This document shows, in pieces, positions 10,007 to 20,205 of a stretch of 64,000 nucleotides of DNA (its first letter is position 1; every line of letters begins with the position of its first letter). Source of the DNA: Ahaetulla prasina (taxonomy: Eukaryota > Chordata > Lepidosauria > Squamata > Colubridae). Location of the stretch: positions 30,339,020 through 30,403,019 of the forward strand of contig NC_080546.1 in NCBI RefSeq assembly GCF_028640845.1. The letters run 5' to 3'. A program made the position numbers and the translations under genes. Below the pieces are notes generated by a model. The model saw only the letters and a program-made list of their open reading frames with translations, was not told the origin of the DNA and made no database searches.

Positions 10007-10397
10007 CCGTATTTTTGGGAGTATAAGATGTACCGGAGTATAAGACAGAGCTTAGTTTTTGGGGAGGAAAATGGGAGGGGGGAATCTGCCTACCAGGTAT
10101 TCATCTGGCTAGTGTCCTTAGTCTGGTCAGCTTCAGCACATTAGTTTTCTGGTTTTTAATCCCCTGCTTGGGGATAAAAAACAGCTTCTAAAGCACAACT
10201 AATCTTTGGAGAGAAGCAATGAGAAAAGCAGGCAAAGCACGGAGATTGCTTCACTGAAAAAAAGCTTAGCACTCGCTAGCGCCTTGTTAGGGTTGAAAAA
10301 AAGCTCCGAAAAAGCTACATTCAGAATATAGACACACTCAAATTTTCAGCCTCTTTTAGGAGGAAAAAAGGTGTGTCTTATACTCTGAAAAATACGG
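10007..10397. mobile_element. TA-flanked DNA element with ~25-bp inverted repeats
   Basis: The left end CCGTATTTTTGGGAGTATAA and the reversed right end CCGTATTTTTCAGAGTATAA are near-identical terminal inverted repeats. They are bounded by TA at 10005-10006 and 10398-10399. TA duplication is the hallmark of Tc1/mariner-type transposition (established). The interior is non-coding, with repeated 'gaaaaaaagctt'-like phrases at about 10255 and 10299. I do not recognise the exact family; a longer duplication cannot be excluded. Confidence 0.7.
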
Positions 10398-10399
10398 TA

Positions 10400-12079
10400 A
10401 TATCCCACAACTTAAGGTGCTAGGTATTTGTTGAATTCAGAGTTCTTGTTTCTGCTCGTTCATTTTTCAGTTTACATACTTTAGGAACTGAAGAACCATG
10501 CCATTATTTATGTTTTAGACATAGACCTTCGTGTATCAGCAGTAAAATAGACTAAATCACCATCTAGAAATTGCATAAGACTATTCATACTATTCCCAAA
10601 TAATGATGATGAACACCAAGAGTGGAGAATTACTCCAAGAACTGGAGTCCTACAGATAGAAGTATATTTGTGGGAAATTTGACACGTATTCTATAGACAT
10701 TTACAAAATTAGTGCTGAAGCCATGGAATAGTTTCTGCATTAAGATCAGAATGGTACAATTAACCTCCCAAGTAAATCAGACAAGAAACCCAACAAGATG
10801 AATGAATTATAGTTTATTGTTAAAATCTGGCACTTTTGTTGTGTTTGTGTGTGCAATAAAAGGCATCATGACAATGCAATTCCTGTTCTGAACATTAAAC
10901 CATAACAAGTGCAGTCGGCTTGTTAGCTCAATTTGTTTTCAGAAAAGTTCTAATTTTCAATAACAGATGCTTCATATTATGCATTGGCACCTTTCGCTAG
11001 ATTATTTGAGAGGTAACACGAAGGCCAATATTTACAGCTTTTATAGCATAGATCTGTATTTGTTCTATTGTTTATCATCCTGAAATCTCAGCAGAACTAT
11101 TTGTGCCAAGTATAATTTAAACCAGCCATGGTTCCCAGCTGTTCTCAGTCTCCATCCAGCTTTACCTATATGGAATCAGGAAATAGTAGCTACACCATAT
11201 TTCATGTTATCTGAGAGCAGAAGCTTGTAATGGAATACCAAGCTAGACAAGGAAACCATATCATCTTGCTGGAATTCCCTGTTAAAGAATATATAAAGAA
11301 TATAAATATTAACTTTTATATAAACATGACATAAACAACAATATTTAGATTTCTCTATCATCTAGAAGTCATTTTGATCTATTTCCCTTTTCTTTCTTCT
11401 TTTAGTCCCACAAATTATAGATGGGCATTATTTAAAATTGGGCATTAATTAAAATTCTGTGCATTGAATGATTTCACATTGATTTGCTGTGCATTAAATG
11501 ATTTCATATTGAAATCAGCGACAAATATGCATTTCCAAATGCTCCCCACCTCCTACAACCTTTGAAGAGGCAAAATAAAATGAATGCTACCAAAACGAAG
11601 TCAAACATCAATAACTGGGTAATGTTCCTAATTTTAGGACTACTGCCTTATAATGGTTTTCCCATGATGGAGTTTGGACTTTTTTTTATAAACCACCACA
11701 GCTATGATTATTTTGCACACATCAAAACACACACAGTTTCCAATTGATGTTCATTTTTGACCTCATTAAAGGTAAGTTGGCTTTTAAAATCCCATAGCTT
11801 CATATTTTAAATTAGTTACTTGTGAGGAAGCTGACTTCATCATATAGATTTCTATAATTTGGCTAGGGTAGAGGTTTTTTTATAATAAAAGTAAGCTAAT
11901 GATAATCACCTATGGTCTAATTTTTTTTAGCTATTCTATCAAGCTGGATTAATTTAGTAGATTTTAATGAAATCGTTTAACGATAACCCTACAGTTTCAG
12001 ATGGTGACATTTGAGGAATTCTCTGCATTTATCCCCTTAATTCAAACATTTATTATAAAATTTATTATAAAATTTGGGG
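10400..12079. other. AT-rich non-coding stretch
   Basis: No gene or known repeat is recognised. Short frames at 11176-11361 (-) and 11562-11747 (+) have no domain. A 13-bp phrase, 'tttattataaaat', is duplicated at about 12050-12074, just before the inverted repeat. Confidence 0.45.
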
Positions 12080-12203
12080 ACAAAGTTTTTGAATTTGTGC
12101 TGGAGCTCATCCTCAGGGAACTTCTCTCTCTCTCTTCAGAATATGGAGAGAGAAAGAGAGAAGTTCCCTGGGGATGGGCCCCAGTACAAATCCAAAAACT
12201 TGG
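12080..12203. repeat. Imperfect inverted repeat with ~58-bp arms
   Basis: The left arm (about 12080-12137) pairs with the right arm (about 12146-12203) with some seven or eight mismatches and a loop of under 10 bases. Landmarks are 'tttttgaatttgtgctgg' against 'ccagtacaaatccaaaaa', and 'cagggaacttctctctct' against 'agagagaagttccctg'. A transcript could fold into a stem of miRNA-precursor length, but so would a decayed foldback transposon. The small reading frames across it are incidental. Confidence 0.75.
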
Positions 12204-12558
12204 AAGATTAAATCTCTGGTCCTAATGACCAATTCAGATTGGATCCTGAAATCGTCTCAGTGCACAAGAAGCTGGTTGTCCAGCCCTTCCTCAAGAAGCC
12301 ATGGACTTGACCATGAGAAAACATTTTTGTTCCACAGAAACATGAAAGGGACCTAAAAGATTATTAGCCTAATGATTAAATAAAGTGTTCAAGACATGAA
12401 GCTGGTGTTCAAGACATGGGAGAACAATGAAAATGGTAGGAGACAAGATGCATTTCAGAACTGACTACCCATTTGCTCTAATGAAAATCAGCCATTTAAT
12501 TCTTGGATGTTCCCTGTGTGCCTTGCTGAATTACTCCACTGAACAATCTGACCTTAGG
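12204..12558. other. Unassigned stretch, possible trace of an L2-type LINE
   Basis: One frame near 12258-12305 reads KLVVQPFLKKP, which resembles a conserved peptide upstream of the reverse transcriptase core in L2-type LINEs. The match is short and isolated, so I do not assign an element. Confidence 0.25.
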
Positions 12559-12566
12559 GGACACCT

Positions 12567-12780
12567 CAGAGGTGGAATTCACTTACCTCCCCTACTGGTT
12601 CGCAAAAATGAGCATGCGCACATGCTACCTTTGCTTGCACATGCCACATCTCCACATGTGCATGGCCTTCTGTGCATGTGCAGTAGTCGCGTATTACATC
12701 TGAGTGGGTGGGCAGAGCCTCCCGCAGTCATCGGTACTGGTTCGTGCGATCCAGAGAGAACCAGCTGAATCCCACCACTT
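12567..12780. mobile_element. hAT-like non-autonomous element
   Basis: Begins CAGAGGTGGAATTCAC and ends, reversed, AAGTGGTGGGATTCAGC, which is the family inverted repeat with its first base changed. The interior contains 'ctactggttcgc', 'gagcatgcgcacatgc' and 'gtactggttcgtgc', shared in style with the 47.0-kb copy. No 8-bp flanking duplication survives (GGACACCT against CAGTGAAA), so it is older or rearranged. The 113-codon frame spanning it is an artefact. Confidence 0.65.
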
Positions 12781-12788
12781 CAGTGAAA

Positions 12789-13679
12789 TTATAAACATCA
12801 TTACAGAATGTACTTAGCAGCCCAACATGGAAATTATACAGGCAGAAACTCTTCTTAGGTCTTGTGTATGGCCCATGTTGTTTCCAAAATGTTTTCCCCT
12901 TGTTTAACTGACTATGATACAGACATCTTGAGTCATTTCTGAGAAAACTGAATTAAGTCTGAAATCAAGGTGGGCCACAACCCATTCATTTAAGTGTCTG
13001 TTAAGTTATGAAACATTATACTTCCAGCTTTAATAGATGAAAAATAAATGCCTACAGAAATCTGTTTTTAAACTCTGGGATAGTTATATTTCAACTTTTG
13101 CCACAGGCAACAATGTCAATTGAATTCATTAGGATTTTACAAGGGTGAAAAATGTCTCCCAGCACTTTCTTTTGATAGAACAAAAAGCTTTGTTTCACTT
13201 ATACTGACCAAAGATAAGGAATCGATTGCTTTCTCTCTCACTCTCTCTTTCTCACTCTCACTCACACACACCCGTTATATGCCTTATATCCATCAGCACC
13301 AACTTGGCCTCCAATAATCTTAGCTTTTTCTTTCTTCAGAAGTATCATCTAACTGCTAAACATCTTTTGTTTCCATTACAGTTAAACTGCAATATTTTTT
13401 CAGAAACCATAGTCTGTATTAGTTATATTACTTGAACTATACTAAGATAAATCATTCATTTGCAGCAGTTATATAGAACTATGTTTTTAACAAATTGTAG
13501 TCTTTCAGGCAATATTCAAAAGAGATCTGCTTGAACATTATTATCACTTTCGTTGAGAAAACCTGAGCTGGAACCTAATTTTGTTATATTTTAGTAATGA
13601 TAAAGGCTAAAGATTACCTCAAATTAATTTTGACTCTTGGGAACTATATGAAGATCTCCTCTTGGTAATCATATTTAAA
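12789..13679. other. Non-coding stretch with a CT/CA-rich patch
   Basis: No gene is recognised. A pyrimidine-rich (CT)n-like patch with a short (CA)n run lies at about 13229-13272 and produces low-complexity Ser/Leu frames on the plus strand. Confidence 0.5.
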
Positions 13680-13775
13680 AGACAAATTCCTTGTGTGTCC
13701 AGTCACACGTGGCCAATAAAGAATTCTATTCTATTCTATTCTATTCTATTCTATTCTATTCTATTCTATTCTATT
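13680..13775 (+). mobile_element. CR1/L3-type LINE, extreme 3' end with (ATTCT)n array
   Basis: About 45 bp of LINE 3' end ('acaaattccttgtgtgtcc' then 'ggccaataaagaattct') run into about 11 copies of ATTCT at 13722-13775. The same end occurs at 55.45 kb and, with ~540 bp of body, on the minus strand at 19.7 kb. Snake CR1/L3 LINEs with AATAG/ATTCT tails are described in the literature as seeding microsatellites. Here the array is longer than the LINE remnant. Confidence 0.85.
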
Positions 13776-13968
13776 GGTAATAATATGAAAGTGAACGTGC
13801 AGCCATCTGCAGAAACTGCTCATACTTAAGCATTCATATAACTAATGTATACGGTAATGATCAACATCCACTTATAATTATGGTTAGATCCATGTTTAAA
13901 ACTAGCAAGTGCTGACTGAATTACCGATACAAAAAAAAAGATTATTCCAAAATACCTATTTCAACTAC
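13776..13968. other. AT-rich non-coding stretch
   Basis: Nothing recognisable between the pentanucleotide array and the Sauria SINE. Confidence 0.4.
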
Positions 13969-14302
13969 AAGTAAAGGTTTTACCTGTCAAGTTCTTTCTG
14001 ACTTTAGGGAGTAGTGCTGATCTCCATTTCTTACACAAGGAAGCCATCATTGTCCAAGGATTTTTCCCATGGTCATGTGACCAGAATGGATATATGACAA
14101 AGGCACACCAACCATTGTTATCTTGCCACCAAAGTGGTACCTATTAATCTGCTCACAGTTGCATGCTCTCAAACTGCTGGGTGGGCAGAAGCTGGGGTGA
14201 GTAACAGGAGGTCACCTCATCGTGCAGCATTTAGGTCTCGATCCCAGGCTGTCAGCTTTCCAGCTGACAAACTCAGCATCTTTAACTGCTGAGCCCCCTT
14301 TT
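13969..14302 (-). mobile_element. Sauria-type tRNA SINE
   Basis: Read on the minus strand, it has the tRNA-like head (about 14300 down to 14230) with 'cagttaaagatgctgag' and a B-box-like GGGATCGAGACC. The body includes 'ggtaccactttggtggcaag' and 'ggtcacatgaccatggg', and the element ends 'gacaggtaaaacctttac'. This order matches the Sauria SINE as I recall it. The family is widespread in squamates and has a 3' end related to BovB LINEs (established). It is diverged and presumably inactive. Confidence 0.8.
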
Positions 14303-14549
14303 CCAAAAAGTATGGGAAGCCAATTAATGGCATCTTTATAAATATTGATTTCCAACCCCAATCGTAATTGAATATTTTCCTTCTTTTTCTTAATATGGTA
14401 TCAGGAGCAGTACTGGTTTTTGAACATTCAATCCAATTTCTTAGGTGTGTTTTCCCAACTTCTGTCAGATTTTAAATGATGAGCATTCTTTATTACATCT
14501 GGAGGGCACCAGGTTGAAGAAATCTTATTTCTTCATATTTAGTCTTAAC

Positions 14550-14824
14550 CAGTGGTGGGTTTCAAATTTTTTTACTACTGGTTCTGTGGGCGTGGCTTGG
14601 TGGGTGTGGCAGTAGAAGGATACTGTAAACTGTCCATTTCCATCCCACTCCAGGTGAAGGATACTGCAAAATCCCCATTTCCTCCTGATCAGCTGGGACT
14701 TGGGAGGCAGAGAAGAGATGGGGGTGGAGCCAGTCAGAATTTTTACTACCGGTTCTCCAAACTACTCAAAATTTCCACTACCAGTTCTCCAGAACTGGTC
14801 AGAACCTGCTGAAACCCACCTCTG
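14550..14824 (+). mobile_element. hAT-like non-autonomous element with two minisatellite units
   Basis: Starts CAGTGGTGGGTTTCAAAT and, reversed, starts CAGAGGTGGGTTTCAGC at the other end. The flanks GTCTTAAC (14542-14549) and GTCTTAAT (14825-14832) match 7 of 8. It carries 'actggttctgtgggcgtggc', then two ~42-bp 'gaaggatactg' units (the second diverging after its first half), then 'accggttctccaaactactc'. It is the same family as at 1.55, 27.3 and 54.3 kb. Confidence 0.85.
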
Positions 14825-14832
14825 GTCTTAAT

Positions 14833-15721
14833 TCTATGTTAAGTAGCATCTACACTGCTACAAAATTATTTTGATCTGATCAGAGATTGAGGTGTCCAGA
14901 CGACTCACACATCCAAGCTTTAACGCTAAATCCACTGTTTACCTAGGAGCTTCAAATGACCTGTACGAGCTATATTTGCAATATTAGTTCAGCCATCACC
15001 TCTCAGGCTTTGGTGAACCTCTCTGTTATCTCTTAAATACTTATATGACATTCTCAGTTTTTCTTTTCCAGTGTGTTTTGCCAGGATGAAAACTGGAGTG
15101 TTTTTGCTGCCATAAGGTAGCAGCTCCAAAGCCCTTATGAAAACCAATATGTGTTTAACATATAAACATAAAACAACAGATTAAAAGGTTGAGTAAGAGA
15201 TAAACAGAGACAGATGGTACAAACCTAATTAATAAAAAAATATAAATAATGAAATGAAGCTATACTACTGCTTTCATGTCTAATTTAAGTAAGGGAAAGG
15301 TTTCCATGACTTTAGCTACTACTGGGAAATTATACCAGTGGTAATCAGAAAAAGGTAATTTAAATAATATTTCCATTTTTCTTTTTGTTAAAAAAAAGTT
15401 GGCTTAGTTGATAAGCATTTCTTTCACTCTTTGGAACAGTTTTTGCCAGACAGTGACTTCTTCAGACATTATATTTAATTACTTTAGAAAAATAATGTAT
15501 TGCTATGGGGCTCACTATATTCCTGTCCACTGCTCTCTCTTCTGTACCTAAATTTACTTTGTTTTCTAAAAATATTTTCAGTTTTAAAAATAGAATCAAA
15601 GCAGTGATATGCCACAAAACAAATGTCAGTCTAAAGAGCCAACTGCCTTTATAAGAATATCACTGGGCCATTCAGACTTAACAATATATGGCAATGTTAG
15701 TTTACTTTCTAATAAATGGGT
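14833..15721. other. Unassigned AT-rich stretch
   Basis: No gene or repeat family recognised. Confidence 0.45.
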
Positions 15722-15958
15722 GTATATAGCTATAGCAATAGCACTTAGACTTATATACCATCTCATAGGGCTTTACAGCCCTCTTTAAGTGGTTTACAGG
15801 GTCAACATATTGCTCCCAACAATATGTCGTTTTAGATGACCTCAGAAGGACCTTGGAAGGATAGAAGGCTGAGTCAACCTTGACCCCTTCAGGATTGAAT
15901 TGCTGGCAGTTTGCAGAATTCACCTGCAATACTGCATTCTAATCACTGTGTCATAACT
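15722..15958 (-). mobile_element. MIR-like tRNA-derived SINE
   Basis: The minus strand reads from a worn tRNA-like head ('gacacagtgattagaatgca') through the shared core ('caaggttgactcagccttct') to 'gtaaaccacttaaagagggc', and ends 'atataagtctaagtgctatt'. Tail type is the same as the copies at 1.1 and 5.3 kb. A 75-codon minus frame here is incidental. Confidence 0.8.
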
Positions 15959-17523
15959 GCTTTAAATCATATATCATGACACTTATTTTGCAAATAAACA
16001 AGCCCATCCCCTGTGACAACTGTTTTAAAGTTTTCAAAATTCCTTGTATGTCCATTTTCTCAAAAATATTCACTAAATTTGGTTTAGTGCTGCAAAGAGA
16101 TATGTGCTTTTAATGGTAACCAAACTATAAACTTCCACATGTTCCACAAATTCATCACAGGAGCAAAGTATTTTGAAGTTTTAGCATCTATTTTTGATGA
16201 ATTGAAATTTTTCATGTCATCCAAATCCAGACAAAGTGAAAACTGTAAATAGTAGAACAACAAAATGATAGTTTATGAAACTCCTTATATACCATGGTTA
16301 AAAGTAATCACAATTTCAACTCCAAATAACTTTTTAATTATTTTAATTAAATAACTTTTTAATTATTATTCATTATTATTATGAATTGGGACTTCAGGGG
16401 AACTATGGTAAACACAGAGCTGACAACTATGGCACAGACCAAGGAATTGGTGATTAGGCCAGTTCATTGGAGAGGATAAAATATTGCTTATTTGTGCTCC
16501 AGATTTGTGCTCCTCTTCATGAGGAGACCACAGTGGTTTTCTGCAGGTCTGAGTGCTAGAAAATGATGGTATCAGCAATCTTGATTGCAACCAAGCAGAG
16601 CCTTTTAAAAAACACTATCCCGACTTTCTAATCACTTTTGGAGGTGCCTATTTACCATCTTAAAACTATTAGAGACTTTCTGAGTGACAAGTTTGAAAAA
16701 TGTTCAGTGGATGAGTTTATTCTGAATCAGAACAAAAGAAAAATTACAAGCACAAGAACTTAAATAATTTAAATTAATTTGTGGTACATTATTTGAAAGG
16801 ATTAAAGATTACATTTTTCAATATGCTGTTGTTTCTGATAATTCAGTGGGTTTTTTTCCCTCTGTTTCAATGATGTGGCTTTAAAGATTTGTTTATAGAT
16901 ATAAGACATGGGAAGAAAGGACTTTTTTGTATTTTTAGAAAAAAACGATAAATTACTATGTAATGTAAAGAAATATGAAATTAATTTGCTTTTGAAAGAT
17001 TAATATATGTATTTATTTCTGATAGCTCTTAAGATTTTATTTTTTGCTAATAGATAAAACATGAAATATAGGATGAAGAGATTTTTAGTTGAAGTTAAAG
17101 AAGGTGATAAGTTACTGAAATTATTTGTACTTGTCTTGATAAAAGTAGAAACTTATTTCTTTATAATTTTTTTCTTTTTATAATTTTACACTTAATTTTT
17201 TATATTTTTATTAGTTTGAATTGCTTTTTTATCTTTCCATTTTTAAACTTCAATAAACATTCTTTTAAAAAATGAAATAAACAGTTAAAAAGCTAAGTAA
17301 AATTTTGATCTAAGAAATTTATAAACAGATTAAAGATCCAGATCAATTTGGAATATTGACTTTCACTATAAGCTTGTGGAACTAATTATGAAATATAAAC
17401 AGTTTTTCATGGGAAGCAAACTTATGCCTATCCTGGCTACTGTAAGTCATAGTGAAGATAAGTGATGATTTTAGAAACCGGAGTAAAGTTTCTGAACTGA
17501 AGAAGAAAAAATCCAAGCCTGTG
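15959..17523. other. AT-rich non-coding stretch
   Basis: No gene recognised; small frames such as 16366-16590 (-) show no domain. Several A/T runs occur between 16.3 and 17.3 kb. Confidence 0.45.
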
Positions 17524-17935
17524 TTGTTGTTAGTTGTGAAGTCGTGTCCGACCCATTACGACCCCATGGACAATGTTCCTCCACGCTTTCCTGTCCTCTA
17601 CCATCTCCCAGAGTCCATTTAAGCTCACGCCTACTGCTTCAGTGACTCCCTCCAACCACCTCGTTCTCTGTCGTCCCTTTCTTCTTTTGCCCTCAGTCTT
17701 TCCCAACATTAGGCTCCTCTCCAGTGAGTCCTTCCTTCTCATTAGGTGAGATGAGCCAAAGTGTTTGAATTTCATCTTCAGGATCTGGCCTTCTAAAGAG
17801 CAGTCAGGGTTGATCTCCTCTAGGACTGACCTGTTTGATCGCCTTGCATTCCAAGGGACTCACAGGAGTCTTCTCCAGCACCAGAGTTCAAAGGCCTCAA
17901 TTCTTTGGCGCTCAAAATACCATAAAACATTGTAA
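17524..17935 (-). mobile_element. BovB/RTE LINE 3' end with open C-terminal frame
   Basis: The minus strand encodes the C-terminal tail of the RTE/BovB reverse transcriptase polyprotein. At 17775-17530 an 81-codon frame contains GKRRKGRQRTRWLEGVTEA, then W-E-M-V-E-D-R-K-A-W-R and a final G-R-T-R-L, the signature end of BovB. It finishes 'gacacgacttcacaac' with a short CAA-rich tail. The 5' part is missing. BovB is the LINE known for horizontal transfer among squamates, ruminants and others, with ticks as suggested vectors (established). Relatives here are at 0.8-1.5 kb and 41.8 kb. Confidence 0.9.
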
Positions 17936-19668
17936 CATCAGAAATATGAAAGGAGATCTTATAGTAGAATAAGTGGCAGAATGTATTTAAACTTAACTTA
18001 GTCAAAAGAAGGATCAGATTACAATAGACAGGAATGAACTAAATCCAATCCCCCTTGAATTCTGTGGACCCTTATTTAACTTCAAGCAGGTACTGTTAGT
18101 TGAGAAGATTTAGCAATAGATCAGTTTAATTAGACTTTTGCATGTAGACCTGATCTTTCTCGTGCTTGAGGTTAATCTTATTTATATATTTCTTTTCTTT
18201 TTCTTCTTTTTTTATTTTTCTTTTTCAAAACACTTATAAGGAGGGGGGGGGTCTGTCCTCTGCAGAACACTGGTAAAGAACTATGTGGCAAACTGTAAAC
18301 TTCATAACTGGGGAGTTGAAGATGATTTCAGATTCTCAAGACTAATAACACTAATAAGAAGGAATTTGTCAATTTCGGTTGTTCTGAACTTATTTCTCCT
18401 TCCCTCTTTCCCCCACTGCCTTTCCACCTCTCACTGTCCCTCAGCTATCTTCCTCCTCCTCCTTTAGTTCTTCTCTACATGGCTATCCATGTGTGAACTT
18501 TCATTTTGGATATTATTTGTAATTTCATATTAGTCTAGGTTGTTTTTTATTTGTTTCAATTTTAATTAGAAATATGTAGGGTTATATACTTTTCATGGAG
18601 TGTGCAGTTAAAGCATAGTTCCCCATTTCTTCCCATCAGCAGTGCCTATTTAATCAACCTAAAATGGATTCTCTTTAGGTGCAAGAAATTTAAGTCTTGC
18701 AAACTGTTCATTAACAATAAAAAAATGCCAATGTTGAAATTTGCTGGAGAAATTGCCAAATAAATTGGTCTCTGACAAATAAAACAAAATCTGCTTTAGA
18801 AATACAAATGAATTAGTAAAAGAGAAAAATGAGGTTTCCTGAGGCTGCAATAAGTAAAGCCTGCTACATCTTCTGGTATTAATCATAATAAGTGCTTTAT
18901 CTCTGGCTGTCATGTTTAGTTTCTGCATGCAATTTACCTCTCAGGCAAGCTGTTCACAGTTATCAGCTAGGCTTATCTCAGAACGTATAGTCTTCAAGTG
19001 CCTAAATGTATTTCCATCAGAGTTCCCACAGTTAATGCGACAAAAGCCAACATAAGTGCTATTTTAAGACACTGCTGCCTCCCTTTACATAAAGCAGGGT
19101 TGCTTATATCCTGACCACTACAGTCACTTTAAGGGGGGTGGGGGCAGGGAGGGATGTCTATATTCTGAAACCAAACTGTAGCTTCAACCTGCTTCTCAAT
19201 GGTCATATATTTTCTTTCTGTTTTCATTTGCATTTCATTTTTCTTTCATTTTCATTTTCTTGGCTCTGATCGATCATTGGATAGCCCCCTTTCTGCTCAA
19301 CACAATGCAGCGGCTCTCAGAATTCTTGAAAAATTGGAAACAAAGAATTGCATTCTTTGAAAAGTTATAATGCACCGTTTTAGAGATGCAAAAAAAGGTT
19401 TTCAAGTTCTTATCATCGAGGCTTGAAAGATGAGGCTACTTTATCATTAGAGAGAGAATGCAACCTTTCCAAAGGTAGAAGCTGGGAGTATTACCTCCTT
19501 TCCTTCTGAGCTCTTCAGAACTTTTTATCTTAATAGAGTATATGTGCCAAATACAAAATGATCCAGATTCCATTTCTCAGCATCAGGAATGACTAAATTG
19601 TTAACAAAACTGGGAATCATCAAGTCATTATGCGGAATATAATCAGTACATGGAATATGCTTTTTTTT
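17936..19668. other. Non-coding stretch, no recognised element
   Basis: No gene is recognised. It includes a G run at 18243-18250, a pyrimidine-rich block at about 18400-18475, a stretch of mixed composition at 18920-19120, and a minus-strand 89-codon frame (18659-18928) without a domain. Confidence 0.45.
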
Positions 19669-20205
19669 TTTTAGAATAGAATAGAATAGAATTTTTATTG
19701 GCCAAGTGTGATTGGACACACAAGGAATTTGTCTTGGTGCATATGCTCTCAGTGTACATAAAAGAAAAGATACGTTCATCAAGGTACAACATTTACAACA
19801 CAATTGATGATCAATATATCAATATAAATCATAAGGATTGCCAGCAACAAGTTATAGTCATACAGTCATAAGTGGAAAGAGATTGGTGATGGGAACTATG
19901 AAACGATTAATAGTAGTGCAGATTCAGTAAATAGTCTGACAGTGTTGAGGGAATTATTTGTTTAGCAGAGTGATGGCCTTTGGGAAAAAACTGTTCTTGT
20001 GTCTAGTTGTTCTGGTGTGCAGTGCTCTATAGCATCGTTTTGAGGGTAGGAGTTGAAACAGTTTATGTCCAGGATGCGAGGGATCTGCAAATATTTTCAC
20101 GGCCCTCTTCTTGATTCGTGCAGTATACAGGTCCTCAATGGAAGGCAGGTTGGTAGCAATTGTTTTTTCTGCAGTTCTAATTATCCTCTGAAGTCTGTGT
20201 TTTTA
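19669..20205 (-). mobile_element. CR1/L3-type LINE 3' end with AATAG tail
   Basis: Minus-strand element, 5'-truncated at about 20205. It comprises the last ~84 codons of ORF2, a ~270-bp 3' UTR and a tail of three AGAAT-type units beside a poly-T/A run. The 3' terminus ('acaaattccttgtgtgtcc', 'ggccaataaaaattct') is the same as in the two shorter copies with long pentanucleotide arrays at 13.7 and 55.5 kb. The CR1/L3 ('Snake1'-like) name is inferred from the tail, not aligned. Confidence 0.8.
19954..20199 (-). pseudogene. LINE ORF2 C-terminal remnant (81 codons, still open)
   Basis: Reading from 20199 down to the TAA at 19954-19956, the frame is open without a stop. It contains RLQRIIRTAEKTIATNLPS, then a D-P-S-H-P-G-H motif, then FQLLPSKRCYRAL and N-S-F-F-P-K-A-I near the end. 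These are conserved features of the ORF2 carboxyl end in several vertebrate non-LTR families. It has no start codon, because the 5' part was lost at insertion. The lack of stops suggests a fairly young copy, although 81 codons is weak evidence. Confidence 0.75.

Noticed and set aside
12258..12305. L2 LINE fragment based on the peptide KLVVQPFLKKP
   Set aside because: A single 11-residue resemblance without neighbouring motifs is too little to call an element.
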